Shown: piece by piece, positions 54,992-64,000 of the stretch | Position numbering within the stretch: the first letter of the stretch is position 1 | How the letters are laid out: each line of letters begins with the position of its first letter | Source of the DNA: Ehretia macrophylla | Lineage: Eukaryota; Streptophyta; Magnoliopsida; Boraginales; Ehretiaceae | Length of the DNA stretch: 64,000 nt | Direction: 5' to 3' | NCBI GenBank assembly: GCA_037974665.1 | Contig: CM075767.1 | Coordinates: 88,314,644-88,378,643 of the forward strand | Position numbers and translations under genes: made by a program | The notes under the pieces: model-generated | The model's input: the letters and a program-made list of their open reading frames with translations, nothing else | Told to the model about the DNA's origin: nothing | Databases searched by the model: none

Positions 54992-55549
54992 ATTTTCAAT
55001 TTTTTTTGCCCTGGTTAGGGTTGCCAAGATACTTTATCCACCAAATCTCTATTACCGAATCGCACGAAACATTGGGCAAGACAACTTCACTTCACGTAGA
55101 GGCCGGGCTCGCAATCTGAGGGCGAAGGGTTTGTGACCAGGTGTTCGTCGTTCCGGTTCCCATAACTTTTGATGTGTAAGGAGTTACGCGGCGCACAGCA
55201 TACCGTTGCAATGCTCTCTGAGAGCTCTACGACGAGGGCAGCCAGTTCGCTCGCTGTGCCAGTTTTTGGAGCCCAAAATCGAACGTTTTCATATGTTTCA
55301 GGCCACTTTTGCTCTTTTGCTCTATTTTTCCTTCTCGAATCGTATGTTGTGAGCTGTTAAAAGGACGAAAACCTGACTCTTGGGACATCAAAGGGCCCTA
55401 CAATGTGTCGATATCACGTCTTGCTAGGATGCTGCGTTGTTGAAGTGGATGGGTTGTCGTTAAGCCCATTCGGCCTTTTGAATGGACCATCTCTCTAGGT
55501 TGGGACTATGAACAGTTAACACATATAGGAATTGTGCCCTCAATATGAC

Positions 55550-55668
55550 GGGAGCGATCATACCAGCACTAATGCACCGAATCCCATCAGAACTCCAAAG
55601 TTAAGCGTGCTTGGGCGGCAGTAGTACTAGGATGGGTGACCCCCTGGGAAGTCGTCGTGTCGCATCGC
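55550..55668 (+). rRNA. 5S rRNA: 5S rRNA gene, copy 65 (type e)
   Basis: Full length. GGGTGC to GGGAGC, CCGGAT to CCGAAT, CCGAAG to CCAAAG, GCGAGAG to GCGGCAG, GTCCTCG to GTCGTCG, TTGCACCCC to TCGCATCGC. The ends pair poorly in helix I. A box core and C box intact. Confidence 0.86.
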
Positions 55669-56225
55669 ATTTTCAATTTTTTTTGCCCTGGTTAGGGTTG
55701 CCAAAAAACTTTATCCACCAAATCTCTATTACCGAATCCCACAGAACATTGGGCAAGACAACTTTGCTTCACGTAGAGACCGGGCTCGCAAACCGAGGGC
55801 GTAGGGTTTATGACCAGGTCTCCGTCGCTCCGGTGTCCATAACTTTTGATCCGTAGGGAGTTACGCGGCGCACAGTATACTTTTGCAAAGCTCTCTGAGA
55901 GCTCTACGACGGTGGCAGCCAGCTTGCTCGCTGTGCCCATTTTGGTGCTCAAAATCAATCGTTTTCATCAGTTTCAGGCCACTTTTATTCTTTTGCCCTG
56001 TTTTTCGGTCCCGGATCGTACGTCGTGAGCTATTAAAAGGACTACAAAATGACTTACGGTACATTATAGGGTCCTACAATGTTTCGATATCACGTCTTGC
56101 GAGGATGCTGAGTTGTTGAAGCGGATGGGTTGTCGTTAAGCCCATTGGGCCTTTTGAATGGGCCATCACTCTAGCCTGGCACTGTGGACCATTAACACAT
56201 TTACGAATTGTGCCGTCAACATGAC

Positions 56226-56344
56226 TGGTTCGATCATACCAGCAGTAATGCACCGGATTCTATCAGAACTCCGAAATTAAGCCTGCTTGGGCGAGAGTAG
56301 TACTTGGATGGGTGACCCCCTGGGAAGTCCTCCTGCTGCACCCC
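56226..56344 (+). rRNA. 5S rRNA: 5S rRNA gene, copy 66 (type f)
   Basis: Full length. TGGTTCGATC start, CACTAAT to CAGTAAT, GATCCCATC to GATTCTATC, GAAATTAAGCCTG in the A box, ACTAGG to ACTTGG, CTCGTGTTGC to CTCCTGCTGC. TATA-like element lost: CATTTACGAATTG. Confidence 0.87.
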
Positions 56345-56902
56345 CTTTTCAAGTTTTTTTGCCCTGGGTAGGGTTGCCAAGATACTTTATCCACAAAATC
56401 TCTATTACCGAATCCCACGGAAAATTGGGCAAGAAAACTTCGCTTCACATTGAGGCCGGGCCCGCAAACCGAGGGCATAAGGTTTGTGACCAGGTCTCCG
56501 TCGCTCTGGTGCACATAACTTTTGATCCGTAAGGAGTTACGCGGCGCACAGCATACCGTTGCAAAGCTCTCTGAGAGCTCTACGACGGGGGCCGCCAGCT
56601 TGCTCGCTATGCACATTTTTGGGGCACAAAATCTAAAATTTTCATCAGTTTCCGCACACTTTTCTTCTTTTGCCCTGTTTTTTCCTCCCGGATCGTACGT
56701 CGTGAGCTGTTAAAAGAAACACAACCTGACTCGCTGTACATCAGAGGGCCCTACAACATGTCGATATCAAGCCTTGCGTGGATGCTGCGTTGCTGAAGCG
56801 GAAGGGTTGTCGTTAAGCCCGTTAGGCCTTTTGAATGGGCCATCTCTCTAGGCTGGGACTGTGAACCGTTAACACAAATAGGAATTGTGCCCTCAACATG
56901 AT

Positions 56903-57021
56903 GGGAGCGATCGTACCAGCACTAATGCACTGGATCCCATCAAAACTCCGAAGTTAAGCTTGCTTGGGCGAATGTAGTACTATGATGGTTGATCCCCTGG
57001 GAAGTCCTCATGTTGCACCCC
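56903..57021 (+). rRNA. 5S rRNA: 5S rRNA gene, copy 67 (type g)
   Basis: Full length. GGGAGCGATCGT, CACTGG, CAAAAC, AGCGTG to AGCTTG, GCGAGAG to GCGAATG, ACTAGGATGGGTGACCCC to ACTATGATGGTTGATCCC in the C box, CTCGTG to CTCATG. TATA-like element is CAAATAGG. Confidence 0.86.
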
Positions 57022-57578
57022 CTTTTCAATTTTTTTTGCCCTGGTTAGGGTTGCCAAGATACTTTATCCACCAAATCTCTATTACCGAATCCAACAGAAC
57101 ATTGGGCAAGATAACTTTGGTTCACGTAGAGGCCGTGCCCGCAAACCGAGGGTGTAGGGTTTGTGACCAGGTCTCCGTCGCTCCGGTGCCCATAGCTTTT
57201 GATCCGTAAGGAGTTATGCGACGCACAGCATACCGTTGCAAAGCTCTCTGTGAGCTCTACGATGGGGGCAGCTAGCTTGCTCGCTTTGCCATTTTTGGAT
57301 CCCAAAATCGAACGTTTTCATCCGTTTTAGGCCACTTTTATTCTTTTTCCCTATTTTTCCATCCCGGATCGTACGTCGTGAGCTGTTAAAAGGACGACAA
57401 CCTGACTCTCGATACATCAGAGGGCCCTACAATGTGTCGATATCACGTCTTGCGAGGATGTTGCGTTGTTAAAGCGGATGGGTTGTGGTTAAGCCTATTG
57501 GGCCTTTTGAATGGGCCATCTCTCTAGGCTGGGACTGTGAACCGTTAACACATATAATAATTTTGCCCCCAACATGAT

Positions 57579-57697
57579 GGGTGCGATCATACCAGCACTA
57601 ATGCATCGGATCCCATCGGAACTCCGAAGTTAAGCGTGCTTGGGCGAGAGTAGTACTAGGATGGGTGACCCCCTGGGAAATCCACGTGTTGCACCCC
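57579..57697 (+). rRNA. 5S rRNA: 5S rRNA gene, copy 68 (type h)
   Basis: Four or five changes: CACCGG to CATCGG, CATCAG to CATCGG, GGGAAGTCCTCG to GGGAAATCCACG. All internal promoter parts intact. Upstream is CATATAATAATTTTGCCCCC; -1 is T. Confidence 0.91.
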
Positions 57698-57964
57698 CTT
57701 TTCAATTTTTTTTGCCTAGGTTAGGGTTGCCAAGATACTTTATCAACCGAATATCTTTTGCCGAATCCCAGGGAACATTGGGCAAGACAACTTCGCTTCA
57801 CGTAGAGACCGGGCCCGCAAACCGAAGGCGTATGGTTTGTGACCAGGTCTCCGTCGCTCCGGTGCCCACAACTTTTAATCCGTAATGAGTTACGCGACGC
57901 ACAGCATACCGTTGCAAAGCTCTCGTAGAGCTCTACGACGAGCGCAGCCAGCTTGCTCGCTGTT

Positions 57965-57978
57965 CCCTTTTTTTCCAT
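57965..57978 (+). other. Spacer deletion junction, 60 bp, second copy
   Basis: TTCCC, seven T, then CCATCTCGG: the same loss as at 53288, 4.68 kb away. It marks the two units as copies. Confidence 0.88.
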
Positions 57979-58193
57979 CTCGGATCGTACGTCGTGAGCT
58001 ATTAAAAGGACGACAACCTGACTTGCGGTACATCAGAGGGCCCTACAACATGTCGATATCACGTGTTGCGAGGATGCTTCGTTGTTGAAGCGGATGGGTT
58101 GTCGTTATGACCATTAGGCCTTTTGAATGGGCTATCTCTCTAGGCTGGAGCTGTGAACCGTTAACACACATAGGAATTGTGCCACAACATGAT

Positions 58194-58312
58194 GGGTGCG
58201 ATCATACCAGCACTAATGCACCGGATCCCGTTAGAACTCTGACGTTAAGCGTGCTTGGGTGAGAGTAGTACTAGGGCATGTGACCCCCTAGTAAGTCCTC
58301 GTGTTGCACCCC
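58194..58312 (+). rRNA. 5S rRNA: 5S rRNA gene, copy 69
   Basis: Full length. CCCATCAG to CCCGTTAG, ACTCCGAAG to ACTCTGACG, GGGCGAG to GGGTGAG, TAGGATGGGTG to TAGGGCATGTG in the C box, CCTGGGAAG to CCTAGTAAG. Upstream GCCCTCAAC is GCCACAAC and the TATA-like element is CACATAGG. C box damage makes it a weak candidate. Confidence 0.86.
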
Positions 58313-58870
58313 CTTTTCAATTTTTTTTGCCCTGGTTAGGGTTGCCAAGATACTTTATCCACCAATTCTCTATTACCGAATCACACAGAACATTGGGCAA
58401 GACAACGTCGCTTCACGTAGAGGCCGAACCCGCAAACCGAGGGTGTAGGGTTTGTGACCAGGTCTCCGTCGCTCCAGTGCCCATAACTTTTGATCCGTAA
58501 GGAGTTACGCGGCGCATAGCATACCGTTGCAAAGCTCTCTGAAAGCTCTTTGATGGGGGCAGCCAGCATGCTTGCTGTGTCCATTTTTGGAGCCCAAAAT
58601 CGAACGTTTTCATCAGTTTTAGGCCACTTTTGTTCTTTTGCTCTATTTTTCTGTCCCAGATCGTACGTCGTGAGCTGTTAAAAGGACAACAACCTGACTC
58701 GCGGGACATTAGTGGGCCCTACAATGGGTCGATATCACGTCTTGCTAGGATGCTATAGTGTTGAAGCGGATGGGTTGTCGTTAAGCCCATTGGGCCTTTT
58801 GAATGGGCCATCTCTCTAGGCTGCCACTGTGAACCGTTAACACATATAGGAATTGTGTCCTCAACTTGAC

Positions 58871-58989
58871 GGGTGCGATCATACCAGCACTAATGCACCG
58901 AATCCCATCAGAACTCCGAATTTAAGCTTGCTTGGGCGAGAGTAGTACTAGGATGGGTGACCCCCATGGAAGCCCTCGTGCAGCACCCC
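58871..58989 (+). rRNA. 5S rRNA: 5S rRNA gene, copy 70
   Basis: Full length. CCGGAT to CCGAAT, GAAGTTAAGCGTG to GAATTTAAGCTTG in the A box, CCCTGGGAAGTCC to CCCATGGAAGCCC, GTGTTGC to GTGCAGC, last base A. C box intact. Confidence 0.88.
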
Positions 58990-59548
58990 ATTTTTAATTT
59001 TTTTTGCCCTGGTTAGGGTTGCCAAGATACTTTATCCACCAAATCTCTATTACCGAATCCCACAGAACATTGGGCAAGACAACTTCGCTTCACGTAGAGG
59101 CCGGGCCCGCAAACCGAGGTCGTAGGGTTTGTGACCAAGTCCCCATCACTCCGGTGCCCATAACTTTTGATCCGTGAGGAGTTACGTGGCGCACAGTATA
59201 CCGTTGCAAAGCTCTCTAAGAGCTCTATGATGGGGGCAGCCAGCTTGCTCGCTGTGCCCATTTTTTGGAGCCCAAAATCGAACGTTTTCATCAATTTTAG
59301 TCTACTTTTCTTCTTTTGCTCTGTTTTTCCATCCCGGATCGTACGTTGTGAGCTGTTAAAAGGACGACAACCTAACTCGCGGGACATCAATGGGCCCTAC
59401 AACGTTTCGATATCACGTCTTACGAGGATGCTGCGTTGTTTTAGCGGATGGATTGCCGTTAAGCCCATTGGGCCTTTTGAATGAGCCATCTCTCTAGGCT
59501 GGGACTGTGAACCGTTAACACATATAGGAATTGTGCCCTCAATATGAT

Positions 59549-59582
59549 GGGTGCGATCATACCAGCACTAATGCATCGGATC
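59549..59582 (+). pseudogene. 5S rRNA: 5S rRNA gene, copy 71, truncated after 34 bases
   Basis: GGGTGCGATCAT...GCATCGGATC, then GCACGTCGTGAGC, which is spacer normally about 465 bases from the gene start (CCGGATCGTACGTCGTGAGC). The join is at GGATC, common to gene and spacer. About 430 bp, including the internal promoter, is gone. The next gene starts only 242 bp after this one. Confidence 0.93.
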
Positions 59583-59790
59583 GCACGTCGTGAGCTATTA
59601 AAAGGACGACAACCTGACTCGTGGGACATCAGAGGGCCCTACAACTTGTCTATATCATGTCTTGCGAGGATGCTGCGTTGTTGTAGTGGATGGGTTGTCG
59701 TTAAGCCCATTTGGCCTTTTGAATGGGCCGTCTCTCTAAGTTGGCACTGTGAACCGTTAACACATTTAGCAATTGTGCCCTCAACATGAC

Positions 59791-59909
59791 GGGTGCGATC
59801 ATACCAGTACTGACGCACCAGATCCCATCAGAACTACGAAGTTAAGCGTTCTTGGGCGAGAGTAGTACTAGGATGGGTGACCCCCTGGGAAGTCCTAGTG
59901 TTGCACACC
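59791..59909 (+). rRNA. 5S rRNA: 5S rRNA gene, copy 72
   Basis: Full length. CAGCACTAATG to CAGTACTGACG, CCGGAT to CCAGAT, ACTCCG to ACTACG, GCGTGC to GCGTTC, CTCGTG to CTAGTG, CACCCC to CACACC. C box intact. TATA-like element is CATTTAGC. Confidence 0.88.
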
Positions 59910-60465
59910 CTTTTCAAATTTTTTTGCCATGGTTAGGGTTGCCAAAATACTTTATCCACCAATTCTCTATTACCGAATCACACGGAACATTGGGCAAGAC
60001 AACTTCGCTTCACGTAGAGGCCGGGCCCGCAAACCGAGGGCGTAGGGTTTGTGACCAGGTCTCCGTCGCTCCGGTGCCCATAACTTTTGATCCGAAAGAA
60101 ATTATGCGGCGCACAACATACCGTTGCAAAGCTCTCTGAGAGCTCTACGACGGAGGCAGCTAGCTTGCTCGCTATGCCATTTTTGGAGCCCGAAATCGAA
60201 CGTTTTCATCAATTTCATGCCACTTTTCCTCTTTTGCTCTGTTTTTCCATCCCGAATAGTACGTCATGAGCTGTTAAAAAGACGAAAACATGACTCGCGG
60301 GACATCAGAGGGCCCTACAACGTGTCGATATCATGTCTTGCGAGGATGCTGCGTAGTTAAAGTGGATGGGTTGTCGTTAAGCCCATTGGCCTTTTGAATG
60401 GGCCATCTCTCTAGGCTGGCACTGTGAACCGTTAACACATATAGGAATTGTGCCCTCAACATGAC

Positions 60466-60584
60466 GGGTGCGATCATACCAGCACTAATGCAGCGGATCC
60501 CAACAGAACTACGAAGTTAAGCGTGCTTGGGCGATAGTAGTACTAGGATGGGTGACCTGTTGGGAAGTCCTCGAGTTGCACCCC
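60466..60584 (+). rRNA. 5S rRNA: 5S rRNA gene, copy 73
   Basis: Full length. CACCGG to CAGCGG, CATCAG to CAACAG, ACTCCG to ACTACG, GCGAGAG to GCGATAG, ACCCCCTGG to ACCTGTTGG, CTCGTG to CTCGAG. A box and C box core intact. Confidence 0.89.
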
Positions 60585-61141
60585 TTTTCAATTTTTTTTG
60601 CCCTGGTTAGGGTTGCCAAGATACTTGATCCACCAAATCTCTATTACCGAATCCCACGGAACATTGGGCAAGACAACTTCGCTGCACGTAGAGGCCGAGC
60701 CAGCAAACCGAGGGCGTAGGGTTTGAGACCAGGTCTCTGTCGCTCCGGTGCACATAACTTTTGATCCATAAGGAGTTACGCGGCACACAGCATACCGTTG
60801 CAAAGCTCTCTGAGACCTATACGACGGGGGCAGCGAGCTTTCTCGCTGTGCCCATTTTTGGAGCCCAAAATCGAACGTTTTCATCAATTTCAAACCACTT
60901 TTCTACTTTTGCTCTGTTTTTCTGTCCCGGATCGTACGTCATGAGCTGTTCAAAGGACGACAACCTGACTCACGGGACATCAGAGGGCCCTACAATGTGT
61001 CGATATCACGTCTTTCGAGGATGCTGCATTGTTGAAGCGGATGGGTTGTTGTAAAGCCCCTTGGGCCTTTTGAATGTGCCATCTCTCTAAGTTGGGACTG
61101 TGAACCGTTAACACATATAGGAATTGTGCCCTCAACATGAC

Positions 61142-61260
61142 GGGTGCGATCATACCAGCACTAATGCACCAGATCCCATCATAACTCCGAAGTTAAGCGT
61201 GCTTGGGCAGGAGTAGTACTAAGATGGGTGACCCCCTGGGAAGTCCTCGTGTTACACCCC
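61142..61260 (+). rRNA. 5S rRNA: 5S rRNA gene, copy 74
   Basis: Full length. CCGGAT to CCAGAT, CATCAGAAC to CATCATAAC, GGGCGAGAG to GGGCAGGAG, CTAGGATG to CTAAGATG in the C box, TTGCAC to TTACAC. A box intact; upstream element consensus. Confidence 0.9.
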
Positions 61261-61818
61261 TTTTTCAATTTTTTTTGCCCTCGTTAGAGTTGCCAAGATA
61301 CTTTATCCACCAAATCTCTATTACTGAATCCCACGGAACATTGGGCAAGACAACTTCGCTTCACATAGAGGCCGAGCTAGCAAACCCAGGGCGTAGGGTT
61401 TGTGACCAGGTCTCCGTCGCTCCGGTGCCCAAAACTTTTGATCCGTAAGGAGTTTTGCGGCGCACAACATACTGTTGCAAAGTTCTCAGTGAGCTCTATG
61501 ACGGGGGCAGCCAACTTGCTCGCTTTGCCTCTTTTTGGAGCCCAAAATCAAACATTTTCATCAATTTCAGGCCACTTTTCTTCTTTCGCTCTGTTTTTCC
61601 GTCCCGGATCGTACGTCGTGAACTATTAAAAGGACGACAACCTGACTTGCGGGACATTAGAGGGCCCTACAATGTGTCGATATCACGTCTTGCTAGAATG
61701 CTGCGTTGTTGAAGTGGATGGGTTGTCGTTAAGCCCATTGGGCCATTTGAATGGGCCATCTCTCTAGGCTGGGACTGTGAATAGTTAACACATAAAGGAA
61801 TTATGCCCTCAACATGAC

Positions 61819-61937
61819 GGGTGCGATCATACTAGCACTAATGCATCGGATCCCATCAGAACTCCGAAGTTAAGCGTGCTTGGGTGAGAGTAGTACTAGG
61901 ATGGGTGACCCCTTGGGAAGTCCTCGTGTTGCACCCC
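61819..61937 (+). rRNA. 5S rRNA: 5S rRNA gene, copy 75
   Basis: Four changes: ATACCAG to ATACTAG, CACCGG to CATCGG, GGGCGAG to GGGTGAG, CCCCCTGG to CCCCTTGG. A and C boxes intact. TATA-like element is CATAAAGG. Confidence 0.93.
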
Positions 61938-62495
61938 CTTTACAATTGTTTTTGCCCTGGTTAGAGTTGCCAAGATACTTTAACCACCAAATCTCTATTA
62001 CCGAATCCCACGGAACATTGGGCAAGATAACTTCGCTTCACGTAGAGGCCGGGCCTGCAAACCGAGGGCGTAAGGTTTGTGACCAGGTCTCCATCGCTCC
62101 GGTGCCCATAACTTTTGATCCGTCAGGAGTTACGCGGTGCACAGCATACCGTTGCAAAGCTCTCTGAGACCTCTACGATGGGGGCAGAGAGTTTGCTTGC
62201 TTTGCCCCTTTTTGGAGCCCAAAATCGAACATTTTCATCAGTTTCAGGCCACTTTTCTTCTTTTGCTCTGCTTTTCCGTCCCGGATCGTACGCCGTGAGC
62301 TATTAAAAGGACGACAACCTGACTCGCGGGACATCAGAGGGCCCCACAATGTGTCGGTACCACGTCTTGCGAGGATGCTGCGTTGTTGAAGCAGATGGGT
62401 TGTCGTTATGCCCATTGGGCCTTTTGAATGGGCCATCCCTCTAGGCTGGGACTCTGAACAGTTAACACATATAGGAATTGCGCCCTCAACATGAC

Positions 62496-62614
62496 GGGTG
62501 CGATCATACCAGCACTGATGCACCGGCTCCCATCAGAACTCCGAAGTTAAGCGTTCTTGGGCGAGAGTAGTACTAGGATGGGTGACCCCCTGCGAAGTCC
62601 TCGTGTTGCACCCC
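62496..62614 (+). rRNA. 5S rRNA: 5S rRNA gene, copy 76
   Basis: Four changes: CTAATG to CTGATG, GGATCC to GGCTCC, GCGTGC to GCGTTC, CTGGGAAG to CTGCGAAG. C box intact; upstream TGTGCCC is TGCGCCC. Same allele group as copy 78. Confidence 0.92.
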
Positions 62615-63172
62615 CTTTTCAATTTTTTTTGCCGTGGTTAGGGTTGCCAAGATACTTTATCTGCCAAATCTCTATTACCGAATGCCATGGAACAATGGGC
62701 AAGACAACTTCGCTTCACTTAGAGGCCGGGGCCGCAAACCGAGGGCGTAGGGTTTGTGACCAGGTCTCCGTCGCTCCGGTGCCCATAACTTTTGATCCGT
62801 AAGGAGTTATGCGGCGCACAGCATACCGTTGCAAAGCTCTCTAAGAGATCTACGATGGGGGCAGCTAGCTTGCTCGCTGTGCCCCTTTTTGGAGTCCAAA
62901 ATTGAACACTTTCATCAGTTTCAGGCCACTTTTCTTCTTTTGCTCTAGTTTTCCGTCCCGGATCGTACGTTGTGAGCTGTTAAAAAGACGACAACCTGAC
63001 TCGCGGGACATCAGAGTGACCTACAAAGTGTCGATATCACGTCTTGCGAGGATGCTGCGTTGTTGAAGCATATGGGTTGTCGTTAAGCCCATTGAGCCTT
63101 TTGAATGGGCCATCTCTCTAGGCTGGGACTGTGAACCGTTAACAAATAAAGGAATTGTGCCCTCAACATGAC

Positions 63173-63290
63173 GGGTGCGATCATACCAGCACCAATGCAC
63201 CAGATCCCATCAGAACTTTGAAGTTAAGCGTGCTTGGACAAGAGTAGTACTAGGATGGGTAACCCCTGCGAAGTCCTCGTGTTGCACCCC
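63173..63290 (+). rRNA. 5S rRNA: 5S rRNA gene, copy 77
   Basis: 118 bases: TGACCCCCTGGG is TAACCCCTGCG (one C lost). CACTAATG to CACCAATG, CCGGAT to CCAGAT, ACTCCG to ACTTTG, TTGGGCGAG to TTGGACAAG. TATA-like element is AAATAAAGG. Confidence 0.88.
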
Positions 63291-63847
63291 CTTTTCAATT
63301 TTTTTTGCACTGGTTAGGGTTGCCAAGATACTTTATCCACCAAATCTCTATTACCGAATCCCACGGAACATTAGGCAAGACAAATTCGCTACATGTAGAG
63401 GCCGGGCCCGCAAACCGAGGACGTAGGGTTTGTGACCAGGTCCCCATCGCTCCGGTGCCTATAACTTTTGATCCGTGAGGAGTTACGCAGCGCACAGTAT
63501 ACCGTCGCAACGCTCTCTGAGAGCTCTGTGACGGGGCAGCCAGCTTGCTCGCTATTCCCATTTTTTGGAGCCCAAAATTGAACGTTTTCATCAGTTTCAG
63601 TCCAGTTTTCTTCTTTTGCTCTATTTTTTCGTCCCGGATCGTACGTCGTAAGCTGTTAAAAGGACGACAACCTAACTCGCGGGAAATCAAAGGGCCCTAC
63701 AACGTGTCGATATCACATCTTGCGAGGATGCTGCGTTGTTGAAGCGATGGGTTGCCGTTAAGCCCATTGGGCCTTTTGAATGAGCCATCTCCCTAGGCTG
63801 GGACTGTGAACCGTTAACACATATAGGAATTGTGCCCTCAACATGAC

Positions 63848-63966
63848 GGGTGCGATCATACCAGCACTGATGCACCGGATCCCATCAGAACTCCGAAGTT
63901 AAGCGTTCTTGGGCGAGAGTAGTACTAGGATGGGTGACCCACTGCGAAGTCCTCGTGTTGCAACCC
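63848..63966 (+). rRNA. 5S rRNA: 5S rRNA gene, copy 78
   Basis: Five changes: CTAATG to CTGATG, GCGTGC to GCGTTC, CCCCCTGGG to CCCACTGCG, GCACCC to GCAACC. C box intact; upstream element consensus. Last gene; the window ends 34 bases into its spacer. Confidence 0.92.
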
Positions 63967-64000
63967 CTTTTCAATTTTTTTTGCCCTGGTTTTGGTTGCC

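Larger units (their letters stand above)
53520..58193 (+). repeat. Higher-order repeat, second copy, 4674 bp
   Basis: Unit types a 53520, c (with an h-like start) 54197, d 54873, e 55550, f 56226, g 56903, h 57579. From the d unit onward each gene lies 4674-4677 bp after its partner at 50196-52904, and the shared 60-bp deletion at 53288/57968 keeps that offset. Likeness continues to GGCTGGAGCTGTGAACC near 58145 and stops at the next gene. Unit 53520 matches 46233 (offset 7287). Confidence 0.85.
40665..64000 (+). repeat. 5S rDNA tandem array, block D
   Basis: Thirty-six 5S loci, 35 of them full length. Most units are 675-680 bp; exceptions are 580 bp (gene 49616), 616 bp (52904), 615 bp (57579) and 242 bp (59549), each explained by a deletion. 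Spacers hold only the common array elements. Between 46233 and 58193 the units form a higher-order repeat. The window ends inside the spacer of the last gene. Confidence 0.96.

Noticed and set aside
1-64000. 35S rDNA or tRNA genes mixed into the array
   Set aside because: I saw no 18S, 5.8S or 26S sequence and no tRNA cloverleaf; the 5S array is not linked to 35S genes within this window.
1-64000. A new multi-gene functional system
   Set aside because: Outside the 5S units there are only three retroelement-derived segments, none with a protein-coding domain I can recognise.

Overview
The window is a plant nuclear 5S ribosomal DNA array. A unit of about 676 bp is repeated head to tail on the plus strand across almost all of it. 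Each unit has a 119-base 5S rRNA gene (GGGTGCGATCAT ... GTTGCACCCC) and a spacer of about 557 bp. The gene sequence, the TATA-like element near -28, the C at -1, and the T-run directly after the gene are those of plant RNA polymerase III 5S genes. Together with the long LTR retroelements they point to a land plant, probably a flowering plant. I cannot name the species.

Layout: array block A, 1-16182 (24 5S loci); a solo LTR on the minus strand, 16183-19840; block B, 19846-27659 (11 loci plus the first six bases of a twelfth); a solo LTR of the same family on the plus strand, 27660-31238, inserted inside a 5S gene; block C, 31239-35647 (the rest of the interrupted gene plus 6 loci); the 3' part of a related LTR retrotransposon with polypurine tract and 3' LTR, 35648-40664; block D, 40665-64000 (36 loci). 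In total I count 78 5S loci: 75 essentially full length, two cut off after about 33-34 bases, and one split by an LTR.

No copy equals the consensus I derived by eye; the closest have three changes. Many copies carry substitutions in the internal promoter or the TATA-like element, and a few are clear pseudogenes. The array also shows higher-order structure from unequal exchange: a 4-unit duplication (3008-8428), 2-unit duplications near 22.2-24.9 kb and 32.6-34.6 kb, and a 7-type higher-order repeat at 46.2-58.2 kb whose first copy has expanded internally. Four kinds of spacer or gene deletion mark the recombination points.

I see no protein-coding gene that I would defend. The recurrent reading frames of 60-140 codons are translations of the 5S unit in various frames. 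There is no sign of a CRISPR array, tRNA, or gene cluster. The points of interest are structural: retroelements inside a 5S array, one within a 5S gene; an inverted pair of 3.6 kb LTRs; the degenerate ~20-bp array and intron-like signals inside the LTRs; and the degree of divergence among 5S copies.
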